Assembly: GCA_012656075.1 (NCBI GenBank)
Contig: JAAKBF010000086.1
Span: 274,589 to 338,588 of the forward strand
DNA from: Phytophthora hibernalis
Taxonomy: Eukaryota > Oomycota > Peronosporomycetes > Peronosporales > Peronosporaceae
Direction of reading: 5' to 3'
DNA: 64,000 nt
A model generated the notes under the pieces. The model worked only from the letters and a program-made list of their open reading frames with translations. It was not told the origin of the DNA and ran no database searches. Both the position numbers and the translations under genes were made by a program. Positions within the stretch are counted from its first letter, which is position 1. Each line of letters begins with the position of its first letter. Positions 55,166 to 64,000 of the stretch are shown here, one piece after another.

Positions 55166-56165
55166 TTAATTAGTTGGAGTGGAGGCTACATTAATATCTA
55201 TTGCCAACGAGTCGAGAGCATACCCGCAATGCTTATAAATACCACGTGTTCCATCTTTCGTGCGCGTACAAGCGTACATCGCCAAGTCTAATACCTCCTC
55301 TGGAGCGAATCCGAACGCCGTGTTTGCATTCTTTTGGATCCAACGCTTCAGCAGTGAAAACCCGACTTCAATCGGATTGAGTTGGGGCAATATGGTGGCA
55401 GAAAGAAAATTAAAGCACCAACACTGTGCACCGCTTCCTCTAATTCCTTGTACATATGGATTTTTGCATTATCCAGTACAAGGATAGAGCGAGGAAGTGG
55501 CCACGGATTCAGGAACGGCAAAATTTTGTCGTGGAAGGTCTGGTAAAATACATGCCGCGTAAATGTTCCTGTTGTGCACCCCACGATAAAAAACCGTCCG
55601 TTGACATCGCCGCCAGAACGGAGACCCGCTCACCGCGTACAAAAGGAAGCGTGACGATTGCAGGCGTGTTTCGCTTCGACCATGCGTATCGACGCACACC
55701 ATCTCTACTATCCTTGGCGGTTTCGTCTAAGAAAATCATTTGCTCGGGCATGGAGTAGAAAGGCTTCAGCTTGTCGATATAGTCTTGAACCTGATCTGCT
55801 TTAGCCTCCCGCGCACGCCGCGTCAGCACTTTCCTGGACAACCCCATATCAAACCGAAGGGCTCTGCAAATGGTAGATGTTGACGTCTTGATATTTCCAA
55901 ACTTGTTACGAAGTGTATCTTGGAGCTCTTCGAGATAAAAGCACGGGTGGTCCTCCACGTACTTGATCACGAACGCACAGACCGATGCTGGCCAGCGCGA
56001 TGCCCGCTTCTCGCGTTGGGCGCCGGTTACCATGCCGAACTTTTGAACAAAGCGATTCCAACGCTTGATGGAGCGTACCGATGCACCGAGGACATGTGCA
56101 ATCTGCAACATCTCGATGTTGTAGACGAAAAACAGCACGACTGCGCGGTCCTTTGAGTACGTCAT
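55166..56165 (-). pseudogene. Tc1/IS630-type transposase (DDE_3), broken
   Basis: ATG 56165 starts an N-terminal helix-turn-helix region (IAHVLGASVRSIKRWNRFVQ) and a second HTH-like segment (TSTSTICRALRFDMGLSRKV). The catalytic domain has MIFLDETAKDSRD (first Asp, about 55760-55722), SILVLDNAKIHMY (second Asp, about 55482-55444) and PQLNPIEVGFSLLKRW (Glu, about 55385), the DD-E layout of IS630-like/Tc1 elements. Frameshifts at about 55600 and 55390 split it into three frames. I found no terminal inverted repeats. It is tail-to-tail with the spliced ORF ending at 55163. Confidence 0.85.
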
Positions 56166-56488
56166 GCTGCAAGACTTAAACGGAAAATGACACTTTTGAA
56201 TAGTGCCAAAGCCAGCCGATCTCGTATTCATTGGCCACGAGCTGCCTTTCTTACCTAGGATTTCTATTAAGATCAGTAATATAACTCGTGCAAGGATTAT
56301 CTTTATTCGTATTGGTGTACGATTTGTACTTCTCATGAGGCACACACATCGCAGGAGTTGCTATTATAAGTGCCAAAAACTGCAAAGCACAATACATGTA
56401 ATAGGCACAGTTCTTCGATTAAAAAGTATATGTGACCACACCATTCATCGCTCAAGTACGATTACAAATTTTCTCCTTTCATTTTTTC

Positions 56489-56495
56489 TCATTCC
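56489..56495 (+). promoter_or_regulatory. Inr-like core promoter of the 56.5-kb CRN
   Basis: TCATTCC lies 24 nt before the ATG, inside CTCATTCCAGAAT. The region before it (CGATTACAAATTTTCTCC) parallels that of the CRN at 13.3 kb (CGATTGCAAAATCTCTTCC). It fits the oomycete initiator. Confidence 0.55.
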
Positions 56496-56518
56496 AGAAT
56501 CCGCTAGCTCGAGAAAAG

Positions 56519-58696
56519 ATGATCAAGCTCTTTTGTGCTGTCGTTGGAGCGACTAAAGCGCGTTCGAGGTGGAAATCGACGAGGGTGCATCAGTATCAGC
56601 GCTGAAGAAGGCGATCAAGGACGAGAGCGAGGACATCACCATTCCTGCGAAGAACCTGCAGCTCTTCCTGGCGAAGAAGGGAACCGAGTGGCTGAAGACT
56701 GAGAGTGAGGACGTGAAGGAGCTGAAGAAGGGCAGGAAAACGGCTACCGTCAAAGCGCTAACGAATGAAGACGAAGAGCTACAGGGGAGTCCGGCCTTCA
56801 GAAAGTATTGACGGGTATGGAGCAGCCATCCACCGACCAGATTCACGTGCTGGTGGTGGTTCCGGAGCAAGCACAAGTACTGGAGGGGTTGTGGGAGTCG
56901 CATACCAGTGTTCTTGGTCAACGATCTGCGTTGATGAGCGTCGCTCAACAAGATCAACCATTCCCCAAGAGACCGAAATTCCAGAAATACGTTGCATTCA
57001 CTGGGCCAGTGACCGAAAGTGACTTCTCCGTCCCTTTGAGCACTATCCCTGCCTTTCAACGGATTAAAGAAGGCTTCTCTAGCAGCGACTGCCCACTCTA
57101 TCTGTTGTATGGTCCGCGTCAATTTGGGAAAACCACAATTGCAAATGGCATCCAGGAATGGCTGCTTACTAGCCGCTCGGACATCATTTGCGTGTATTTC
57201 GAGCTGGGTGCGGTGTTTGCGGCCGACGAGACCAAATTCTGGAATCACTTGGGGATATTGGTCGACAATGAAAGCGATTGCCGCGATTTCAATTCTTTGA
57301 TGACTTTAGTTGCAAGGTGCGCAGGTAACGGGAACAAGAAGGTCTGTCTGATCCTGGATGAAATGGATTGTCTGTTCTCCAACCCTGATTTGTTGTCCAC
57401 ATTTCTGCAAGTTATTCGAATGTGGAAAGCACAATCGGACAAGTTCTTTCTGGGATTTCTTGGGGTTGGAACCTACGACTTGGTGAATACCTACCAGGTA
57501 TTTCGGGGATCTTCAAGCCCTTTCAACGTGTCTCAGTTGATTAAGGTCGAGCCATTTACACAATCCCAGATGGCCATGTTTTTCAGCCTGTTCAAGGAAC
57601 TTTATCGATTTCCATTATCGCTTCAGGAGGGGATCAAGATGTTCTCTGGTGGTGCCCCCGGTGTGTTGGGGTCACTTGTTAGATTCACGATCGATGAACA
57701 AAAATGGGAGCTTGAGCTGGGTCAATGGGAGGAGTGGTTCTTCAGGGATCCCTATTACGCTTACTTGCAGATGTTCAATCACACCTATGCTCGTATTCAA
57801 CAAGATTTACAGAAGTTGAACGACGAAGAGTGGTGGTTACTCAAACAAATACTTGGAAATAATGAGGATTTAACGGCCAGGAACACAAATGCTCATCTCT
57901 TACTGCGAATGGGAGTTGTGTCCGAGCGGCGAGTTGACATCGGGCAGAGCAGGGTTAAACTTATGCTGGTCATCGTCTCTCCGATGATGAAGCGAGTGTG
58001 CCTTGAAGCGCTTCCTGCACGAGAAATTTGTAAAGCTGTGGCTGCTGAGGATCCTGTCCAGCTCTTATGTGCTGCACTCGCCTATGTGGACCCGAACACC
58101 ATTGCACATTTGCTCGTACAGAATCGCAGTTCTCCAAGCGAAGCCGTTTTTCATTTCGAAGTGTATGCAGCGATTCGTGATATTCTCAAGAAGACACACC
58201 GAGCGAAACAGGTTTTTCCTGAAGTCAGAACCGCAGATGTCAAAACCAGAGCAGACATTCTTATCATCAACGGAGACAAGCTCGCGTACGAGCTGAAGGT
58301 AAACCAATTACTTGAAAAAGTGAAATTAACATTAACGTGGCGGCGGCACAAGCAAATGGATACAAAAGACAGTTCGGCGTTCAACGTATGCTCGTCGTGA
58401 ACTTTGTTCCAGCTGCGCACAAGTTCGACAACGTTTATCGAGTGGAAACCTGCCCTACTGTTGAAATTGTTCACGTAAAATTTTCTGGATCGTTCGATGA
58501 TTTCAACATCTTTTATCTGCCAGAGGAGGATATTCCTCAAGGAGAAAAGGACAAGTACTTTGGAATTTTGCAGTCTCCGCTATTGAGACAAGTCAAGCGC
58601 ATCGATGTCAGCTGTCTGACGAGGTTGCTGAGGAATCCCTCTTTCATCACGGATATTGTTCAGTTTGACGATGAGATGGAAAATGTGACGAGGTGA
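56519..58696 (+). pseudogene. Crinkler effector with AAA-type ATPase and PD-(D/E)XK nuclease domains, frameshifted
   Basis: ATG 56519 (MIKLFCAVVGA) opens a CRN header. A frameshift at about 56553 leads to FEVEIDEGASVSALKKAIK and LQLFLAKK (56656). A second frameshift at about 56805 leads to HVLVVVP (56844). The 530-codon frame 56808-58400 has a P-loop (YGPRQFGKTT, 57108), Walker B (LILDEMD, 57348) and a winged-helix-like segment, then the nuclease core RADILIINGDKLAYELKV (about 58246-58300), which fits D...ExK. A third frameshift at about 58335 separates the nuclease end (GYKRQFGVQRMLVVNFVP) up to TGA at 58694. NTPase plus restriction-type nuclease is a known CRN/RHS-like architecture. Only three single-site lesions are visible. 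Confidence 0.88.
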
Positions 58697-58991
58697 ATCG
58701 AATCATGGCAGGATGAGTGTTGGAGTGATGGAGGAACAGGATCGCGTGAAAGCGATTAAACAAGAACTCTGTCACCAAGTAGGATTGTAGTGCAAATCGA
58801 AGTTGCGTTTAAGATCACAATGGGTTGTTTGGTCCCGCGGGCTCCAGTCCCGAAATGCAGCGACGCTAACCTTGGTGTCGTTGCAGCCCATCCTTTTCGG
58901 AGGCCTTGTACCTCGTCGAGTGCAACTGAATACGACAATGGCGACATGGTACCTGTACAACCGCAGCTGGTCCCTTCATATGCCACACCGG

Positions 58992-59249
58992 TCACTCACA
59001 GTAGTGTGGGCACGAATAGACATCCAAAGCTCGCGAGCATGTCCGACCCTCCTTCAGCTCGAGCGCAGCAGATCTCGCAGCCACACGTTGTTTCTTGACC
59101 AGGAAGAGGTGCAGCTTATCCGTGCCATTCAAACTGATTGTCTTCTTTTCCTTGATCGCCTTCTTCAGGAGCGCCACCGTCCGAGTTTCGTCGACGTTGA
59201 TAGTGATCCCGCTCCCTTTTCCGATGATGATACAGTACACGTACACCAT
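58992..59249 (-). pseudogene. CRN header fragment
   Basis: From ATG 59249: MVYVYCIIIGKGSGITINVD, LLKKAIKEKKTI and LHLFLVKK, a diverged LFLAK motif at residues 49-53. The region then frameshifts and fades (ELKEGRTCSRALDVYS). No HVLVVVP-type site and no C-terminal domain are recognisable down to 58700. It is tail-to-tail with the CRN ending at 58696. It could be a donor or leftover of header-domain recombination. Confidence 0.65.
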
Positions 59250-59553
59250 ACCATATGTATATCTTTGACGCGGCATACCGGTATATGAAATGAGTTTGCT
59301 TGCGTCGCTGGTGGTGTGTGTCACTGGTGTTGACTGTTGCTGCCGGCAGTTGTAGCAGTAGGTAGAACTCACTCTGACGTCAACAAGATGATGAAAGTTG
59401 GGGAGTCGCGGTCGATTAAGGCTGGAAAGCAACAACATGATTCACCCCCACGCTTGAGGCACGCCCACGTGCTGGTGGGTTTCACATGCGGATAAGATGC
59501 GGCGTTTGAAGTGAGATTGCCCATGTCCAGGATACTGGAGCTTGTCGTAGCTG

Positions 59554-59835
59554 TTAGTTAACCAAAGCTTCCATTCTCTCCCCTGGTAGCAACACTTGTT
59601 CCAGGATTGGAGCATACCTGCCTGCTAGTACATACTGTGCGTCTCGGGTCCGCGTACGTGCTCCATACCGTGTACGTGATGTTCTCCTCTTCCATGATTT
59701 TGATCTGAAAGACCCCGCGCGACCGTCGGATTCCTTGACGGTGTAGTTTACATCACCAGGCATTTCCAATGCCGTCCACATGTGATCGCGACCGGCCGAG
59801 AAATTCCGACCGGGGACATTAAATTCGTCGCTCAT
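59554..59835 (-). CDS. hypothetical ORF (93 aa)
   Basis: ATG 59835 (MSDEFNVPGRNFSAG) to stop 59554. The first half (MWTALEMPGDVNYTVKESDG) reads like part of a beta-rich domain, possibly tubby/LURP-one-like. The second half is Arg-rich, and another frame (GVFQIKIMEEENITYTVWS) looks more natural there, so a frameshift near 59705 is likely. An overlapping frame upstream (60172-59819) has no recognised domain. Family unknown. Confidence 0.3.
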   Translation of the reverse strand: MSDEFNVPGRNFSAGRDHMWTALEMPGDVNYTVKESDGRAGSFRSKSWKRRTSRTRYGARTRTRDAQYVLAGRYAPILEQVLLPGERMEALVN

Positions 59836-60771
59836 AACGAGGTCTCACGTCGCTCCGCGCGATGAAGTGGTGGTGTGCGCGGATTCTGGAGTGTCCGAGT
59901 CGATCCACGGACTGAGTCCCGAGCGAGACGAGTGAAGTGAATCCGCACGTTCGGCCGTCGTGGTCCTCGCGACGAACGCGAACGCCGCGGCCAAATTTTG
60001 GTCGAGGTTCACTGGACACATCGAGCAACATTTCGATGGCAGAGCCGATGGTTCTTGTCATTGCGCACTGTGAATCAACAACAGCATCAAGTTGAAGAGG
60101 GATCACAGGTTTTTGTTGGGGCCCAATGGCAACGAGGTGCATATGCACTCGTCTAGGAATTTGCGAAGGCACTTGCGCTAAGTTTAGGGGGACACAATTG
60201 TTTCAAACGAACTCGCACCCCATGGTCGATAGGACGATCGTCATCACCGAAAATCACACCGTTTGGAATACAGGTTAGCACTAATACATGTCGTCGCGAA
60301 CTCCACCAAAGACTTTTTGATGGCTACATGAGTTACCTTTTGACATCACGTGAAGAGCTCACAACAATCGTGGACGCTCGATTCGCAAGGAAACGTCATA
60401 GTCATTGCACTGCGAATGGAATCCCCCATCACTGTCGCCGTTGTTTGGACACGTCAGCACCACAATGGAAGAGCGATCGCACCCGCCGAAGCCACGATTT
60501 GCGCATGGATATCAGCAACCGCAAGTACGAGCTGTGGCATCGTACTGGGAGCGATTCATATTTCCAGCACTGCCGGAATGGACCAACTCCTAAGACTTCA
60601 CGTCGTCGACGCGGCCTCGCGAATGCTTTCACGATGCCACCCGAAGCAGTTAACGGCACCTCCGATTTCACGACGACGGCACCTGGTGGATCTGCTGCAG
60701 AACCCTGCGCAATCGAACACTGCTGGACTTGTCGTGTTTGAGAGAGTTCTCGCCGTTCCGATCAAAGCCAA

Positions 60772-61510
60772 TGACTGAGCGGAACCTTTCACAGTTATCC
60801 ATCAGCTCCGCTTACAACATGCACACGGAGCAGCTTCACCTCCAGCGACTTGGACCCTCCAAAACCACTCAAAATGCCACGAAGGACAGCGATGATCGTC
60901 GGCCATCGCCTGTAGAGAAAAAGAGCACCGAACTTGTTGGTCTTCGCTCTCGAATCGCACATGCCCATCGGAAGCTTATGTTCGCACCCATAAGCAAAGG
61001 TGATGACTTGAGGCAAACGCCTAGTACGTTCACTGCATTCCCACCACCAGGCAAAATCTGTCCCCGGTCTCGGCAGAAGCAACACCACAAACCGAAGTCT
61101 CGACCACCGCAACGCCCACGAACGGAACCAACTTCGACGATGCTGTCTGTGGCGGAGCAGCACGGGTTTCTCCAGGAACTGGATCTAGCTGCACTGATGA
61201 CTGCGACGGGCTATTCACGAGCTGATTGTTCGCGCGGTGGGATCGCCATAAAGCGCCTTGCTCCATGGCGAAGAACTCTCATGGTGTCGACAAGGAGACA
61301 CTACGCCACGGCGTACCTCAGTTGTCGGTGGAAGACCAGTTCTTCGTTGACCGTGCCTTCGACGTTCTGGACTCTGACAGCTCTGGGGCACTGGATTGGC
61401 CCGAGTTTATCGCAGCACTGTGCGCTGACGCTTCTCGCCGTATAAACTTCCTCTTCCACGCGTATGGTCAAAAGGATAGCACAGTGGAAATGACTTGGTT
61501 TCAGTATTGA
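60772..61510 (+). pseudogene. EF-hand protein gene fragment
   Basis: ATG 60772 (MTERNLSQLSISS) starts a frame with a long disordered Ser/Pro/Lys-rich N-terminus and a segment EQHGFLQELDLAALMTATGY. After a frameshift at about 61225 the frame 61226-61510 contains one complete EF-hand (FFVDRAFDVLDSDSSGALDW then PEF), with Asp-x-Asp-x-Ser-Gly and the Glu at the last position of the loop (about 61370-61405). The helix of a second EF-hand (RRINFLFHAYGQKDS) starts and then the gene ends in TGA at 61508-61510. The gene was likely a calcium-binding protein, now truncated. Upstream frames (60328-60780) are not assignable. Confidence 0.5.
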
Positions 61511-61816
61511 CGAAGCTGAACATGAAAAGGGCAACTTTAGTGCCGGTACGGCAACCTTTATTACCTCGATGCATCTCTTCTTCATCGACAAAACGATTTT
61601 TGCCACCTGCATACATCTTGCAAGCTAAATAGTCCCCGTGTTACTTCGTGGTCCAGGCGTGTCAAGCGACGTACAGGAGTTTTGGCATTATTACTGCTGC
61701 TGCGATCATGGCGCGTTGTTGCGCTGTGTTCGTCTTTCCCACCGCAAGTGCTAATCTCACAGTTAAAGCTGCAAAGGCCCGCTGCCAGGTGTCCTGGGCG
61801 GTTTCCTGCGTCCCTG
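61511..61816. other. no gene seen
   Basis: This lies between the EF-hand fragment and the LINE remnant. Only short frames are present. Confidence 0.4.
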
Positions 61817-63028
61817 TTATGTGACCAAGATATCGGACAATCTCAATGTCTTTACCCTCTCATCCGTTCGATCTCCGGGGGGTATCTTGCTCTGGTACTT
61901 TGGACTCTGGGTCGAGTCCGTCTTCAGTTCCAAGCGCCAGCGCCTCCGATTTCTGGACATTGAGCCTGAGCCCCGATATTTGTGAAACCGCTCCACTGTT
62001 TGGATGGCTCGTGCTTGCATGTTCTTGTATTTCAAGTAGATGGCCGTGTCGTCTGCGTAACCGGTCACTTGCAATGTGTACGCTGTTGCGCCCGCTGTCA
62101 AATCTATCCCGTCCACCTGTTCGTCGAGTTCGATGGCATCGTAGAATACATCCTCTGCAATGATAAATAACAACGACGCTAGCGGGCATCCTTGTCGGAT
62201 CCCGCTGGAGACTGCTACTAGATCCGACAATGACCCATTCGCCATAAATTACACTTTTGTGCCGTCATGGATTGCTGCTACAATTGCACAAAATGTTGTG
62301 GACGCTTACATCTTTTCTATCAGTAAGGGTGGGAATATTGGCAATCCACTCATCTATAGACCCATTGTATTACTGAGCACGAACTACGAAATACTTATGA
62401 GAGTCCTTGCATGGCGAGTGAGGAAATACATAGCGGGGCTGGTGCACCGAACTTAATTCGGTTTTGTACCTGGACGAACAATTCACGCAGCTATAGATCT
62501 ACAGGAAGCGGCTAAAGCAGCATGCAGACGGAAGACGGAATTGAGTCAGGCACAGGTATTGATGCTGGATTTTGCCAAAGCATATGACTCACTAGATCGA
62601 AAGTTTTTGCTGAAAGTACTGCGCACAAAGGGATACCCGCCGAGAGTCTTCGGCGTGATCCCAGCTGTCATACACGCATGGTAAAGCCTAGTTAATATAG
62701 GAGCTGCGCAGTGATCTTGATACCAGCCATTGTTGAGATCGTCAGGGCCACATGCTTTGCCTCGCTTACACTGCTCTATGGCTGCAATTACTTCCTCCGT
62801 CGTGAGGGCATCGTCGATGTCAGTCATATCCGTGTTGCTCCAATTCTCCGTGAATCCATCTAAATATTGATCCACTGTTTCTTGGTCCTCCGCTGTCCCG
62901 TTAAAGATAGGCTCCCAATTTTTCTGCACGTATTTCAGCTTTGTCCATTGGGCCCATTTTGATCCTGGTATTTTGGATGTCAGCGTCGGCTCCAGCATGA
63001 ATTGAACGTGAGGAGGCGGGTGCGACAT
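61817..63028 (-). mobile_element. LINE (non-LTR) reverse transcriptase remnant with inverted middle
   Basis: Minus 63028-62660 carries the region before RT (TTEEVIAAIEQCKRGKACGP, DDLNNGWY, PILTRLYHAC). Plus about 62300-62655 carries the next part of the same RT in reverse (YRPIVLLSTNYEILMRVLAW, FVPGRTIHAAIDL, LDFAKAYDSLDRKFLLKVL). Minus about 62290-61817 carries the following part (GIRQGCPLASLLFIIAEDV, then YADD at 62059-62048, RLNVQKSEALALG). The three pieces are consecutive parts of one RT with the middle one flipped. Endonuclease and 3' end are absent. Confidence 0.8.
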
Positions 63029-63572
63029 ACTTCAAGATTAGATATTGGCACTCTACCAATATACCGGTACTTCCAGGAAGTAGGTGGATGAAGTCCTGTT
63101 GGCACGATGTACACCCGACGTGGAAACGAAGGTTTTTCAGGCCTTCGGACCCAACAAATATGTAAAGTGAAGCAAACGATGGTCAACTACGACGTAGAAC
63201 TAGTTTGTTTTAGTAGTAGCCCACGGCAAAATACGTAGGGCAGAGATGCGTAAGGTACAGTAGCTTGCTCTGTCATATACAATCGCTACCCACTTGACTT
63301 GAGGTCGGCCGTCTTCACGGACATCTCTCTGGCTTTAATAGTGTACATGTAATACATGCTCTTGTCGATATGACTGAGTGCAAGCAGTACCTTGCTGAAG
63401 GTTCGGTGAAGGTCAATGTAGCACTAGCTGAGGTACAGAGAACCCTGGCCAACTTAATACCTCTGTTGTCTAATATCCTGGTGTACTTAATCACTTATCG
63501 ATCCACCGACTCGGTATTCAGGCTTAACTATGGCGCTTAATTAATACTTGTCAAATTAATGCTCGATGGGGA
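63029..63572. other. no gene seen
   Basis: AT-rich spacer between the LINE remnant and the second pogo-associated repeat. No open frame of interest. Confidence 0.4.
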
Positions 63573-64000
63573 TTTTTCAATACATTTGTTAATGAAAAGC
63601 ATCCACTATCATACTTGTTCAGCGCCAAATATTGCATACTAAAAGGCTTCGGGTCGATGTCCGCGCACACGCCGCTCCTGCTCCTCACGTTGCTGTTTCC
63701 GCAGCCGCTCCTGCGGCGCGTTTATTAGCAGCCGTGCATTATATCCTGTGTTGTAGATATTAGCAATGGTCTTTATCGACTGGGTTCATCTATAGTGATA
63801 CCTTGACACATTTTAAACCCCGTTACAGTAGGTACTGGCCATAAGGATACCGTATAACCTGTGTAGTACAGACAACGACGGTGATCCGTGCCCCACTGAA
63901 CTGTATCCGCCATACAAAAGTAAACGGGGCATCTCGATAAAAAAATCCGTACCCATCAGTGATTCGCTATTTGTGATTGGTGAAAAAACATTTTTTATCC
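63573..64000 (+). repeat. 428-bp repeat, copy 2, cut by the window end
   Basis: It matches 51851-52278 from TTTTTCAATACATTTG onward in the same orientation. The preceding bases (GCTCGATGGGGA) differ, so the shared start marks an element boundary. A second pogo-like transposase on the minus strand probably continues past the right edge. Confidence 0.8.

Noticed and set aside
60328..60778. Three overlapping plus frames of 60-140 codons before the EF-hand fragment
   Set aside because: None has a recognised domain and they conflict with each other. They may hold the broken 5' part of the EF-hand gene, but I cannot choose a frame.

Overview
This is a eukaryotic, repeat-dominated window, almost certainly from an oomycete of the Phytophthora / downy-mildew lineage. 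The evidence is four loci with Crinkler (CRN) effector header domains (LxLFLAK-type and HVLVVVP-type motifs), very short GT-AG introns of about 58-96 nt, oomycete Inr-like TCATTCC core promoters, and a transposon mix typical of oomycetes: Ty3/gypsy chromoviruses, Ty1/copia, Crypton, piggyBac, MULE, pogo/Tc1 and LINE. No bacterial operon logic applies. Most coding sequence is broken by stops and frameshifts.

Layout. 0-10.2 kb: a minus-strand Ty3/gypsy element (A) with a 5' LTR at 9.33-10.20 kb. Its domain order is gag, protease, RT, RNase H, second RNase H, integrase, chromodomain. Beyond pol lie an antisense ORF and a tiny spliced gene. 11.3-13.3 kb: a decayed minus-strand CRN with a P-loop NTPase. 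13.36-19.34 kb: a train of TTAA-bounded modules (a piggyBac copy, an adjoining non-autonomous copy, small MITEs). 20.7-28.8 kb: a plus-strand Ty3/gypsy element (B) with both LTRs, a DD-E integrase, a chromodomain and an antisense ORF; its 3' LTR is interrupted by a TTAA MITE. 28.9-30.2 kb: a Crypton tyrosine recombinase remnant. 31.3-35.4 kb: a second, different piggyBac with both ends. 35.9-38.9 kb: a 5'-truncated copia element with its 3' LTR. 39.7-40.1 kb: a solo LTR of family B. 40.6-45.0 kb: a spliced MULE transposase with a SWIM finger and a C-terminal Ulp1-like protease. 45.2-47.05 kb: decayed membrane-protein and other unknown ORFs. 47.1-48.8 kb: a CRN with a kinase domain. 49.1-49.4 kb: an intact small secreted protein. 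49.9-51.85 kb: a MULE with 90-bp terminal inverted repeats, a transposase lacking its catalytic core, and a convergent second gene. 51.85-53.35 kb: a pogo-like element. 54.4-55.2 kb: a spliced unknown ORF. 55.2-56.2 kb: a Tc1/IS630-type transposase. 56.5-58.7 kb: a CRN with AAA ATPase plus PD-(D/E)XK nuclease, tail-to-tail with a CRN header fragment at 59.0-59.25 kb. 60.8-61.5 kb: an EF-hand gene fragment. 61.8-63.0 kb: a LINE RT whose middle is inverted. 63.57-64 kb: the start of a second copy of the pogo-associated repeat.

How the parts fit. This looks like the gene-sparse, repeat-rich compartment in which oomycetes keep effectors. The few effector-type genes (CRNs and a small secreted protein) sit between nested transposons, and most CRNs are decaying. 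The most unusual items are the MuDR-like two-gene MULE, the MULE-SWIM-Ulp1 coding unit, the antisense ORFs behind pol in both gypsy elements, and several datable nested insertions (MITE in LTR, TTAA-sharing piggyBacs, LINE inversion).
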